From JBHJGU01 sp050331475 (GTDB lineage: Bacteria; Pseudomonadota; Alphaproteobacteria; Caulobacterales; Maricaulaceae), in contig JBHJGU010000027.1 in NCBI GenBank assembly GCA_050331475.1, forward strand, positions 45,636 through 109,635: a DNA stretch of 64,000 nucleotides, read 5' to 3'. Under the pieces are notes generated by a model that ran no database searches, was not told the DNA's origin, and was given only the letters and a program-made list of their open reading frames with translations. The position numbers and the translations under genes are program-made. Shown in pieces: positions 63,845 through 64,000 of this stretch (position 1 is the first letter of the stretch; each line of letters starts with the position of its first letter).

Positions 63845-64000
63845 ACACGCCTCCCGAATTCATGTGTTTTTGTGGCCGTTAACACACGAAGGAAACGCGC
63901 AGCCGTCAAGGGTGGAGGGGGTTCACCGGTCGCGCCGTCTTTCGCGAAAGGCGCGCCTCCAGCGTCAGGGAGGGCTACTCAGCCGGCTTTCACGTCGAAC

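Overview
The window is a piece of a high-G+C alphaproteobacterial chromosome. The evidence is a set of families that are typical of that class: MucR, DUF1491, DUF2336, DUF5330, DUF6456 paired with a DnaA-C-like protein, DUF1178, DUF1499, and the ptsP-lysC//ubiG and grxC-comF neighbourhoods. The very large TonB-dependent receptor and the Vibrio TonB2-like energising cluster point to an aquatic heterotroph of the Caulobacterales/Maricaulales kind. That placement is inference. I see no prophage, rRNA operon, CRISPR array or complete insertion sequence.

Layout. 1-11.5 kb: an MscS channel (cut by the left edge) coupled to prfC, an orphan BcsB-like exported protein, a sensor histidine kinase, sufE, and a DnaA-C-like/DUF6456 pair. 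11.6-20.1 kb: mucR, then a ten-gene Mrp/MBH-type cation/proton antiporter operon read leftward in the order E-F-G-(MbhD/E-like)-B-C-D-D'-small protein-D''. Most of its junctions are 1-8 nt overlaps, and its first gene, mnhE, carries an in-frame TAA. 20.2-26.0 kb: DUF2336, a DoxX-like protein, an MFS transporter, msrB and oligopeptidase B. 26.0-27.0 kb: a gene-poor stretch with a palindromic element and a 71-bp direct repeat. 27.0-32.8 kb: a complete TonB energising operon (DUF3450, TtpC-like ExbB, ExbB, two ExbDs, TonB, TPR). 33.2-35.3 kb: tRNA-Gln, tRNA-Pro and sppA. 35.9-39.7 kb: a TonB receptor of about 1239 residues with its own terminator.

39.9-47.1 kb: small metabolic and exported genes, namely a DUF442/TIGR01244-type protein, an ATP-grasp-like protein with an MBL hydrolase, DUF6624, an M28 peptidase and an LCAT-like lipoprotein. 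47.12-48.14 kb: an AT-rich island of one gene lying exactly between the stop codons of the LCAT-like gene and ispG. It encodes a zinc-ribbon protein with a nucleoside-deoxyribosyltransferase/TIR-like C-terminal domain and is the best candidate here for an undescribed, possibly defensive, system. 48.1-64 kb: core genes ispG, a RodZ-like gene, ptsP, lysC, ubiG, DUF1178, a nitrilase-family hydrolase, grxC, comF, a methyltransferase, an amidohydrolase, a serine protease, DUF1499 and an acyl-CoA ligase.

How the parts work together. The TonB operon probably powers outer-membrane receptors such as the neighbouring giant one. The Mrp/MBH operon would exchange Na+ for H+ across the inner membrane. MsrB, glutaredoxin and SufE deal with thiol, methionine and Fe-S chemistry, and IspG itself needs an Fe-S cluster. 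All functions are read from sequence motifs; no database search was possible.
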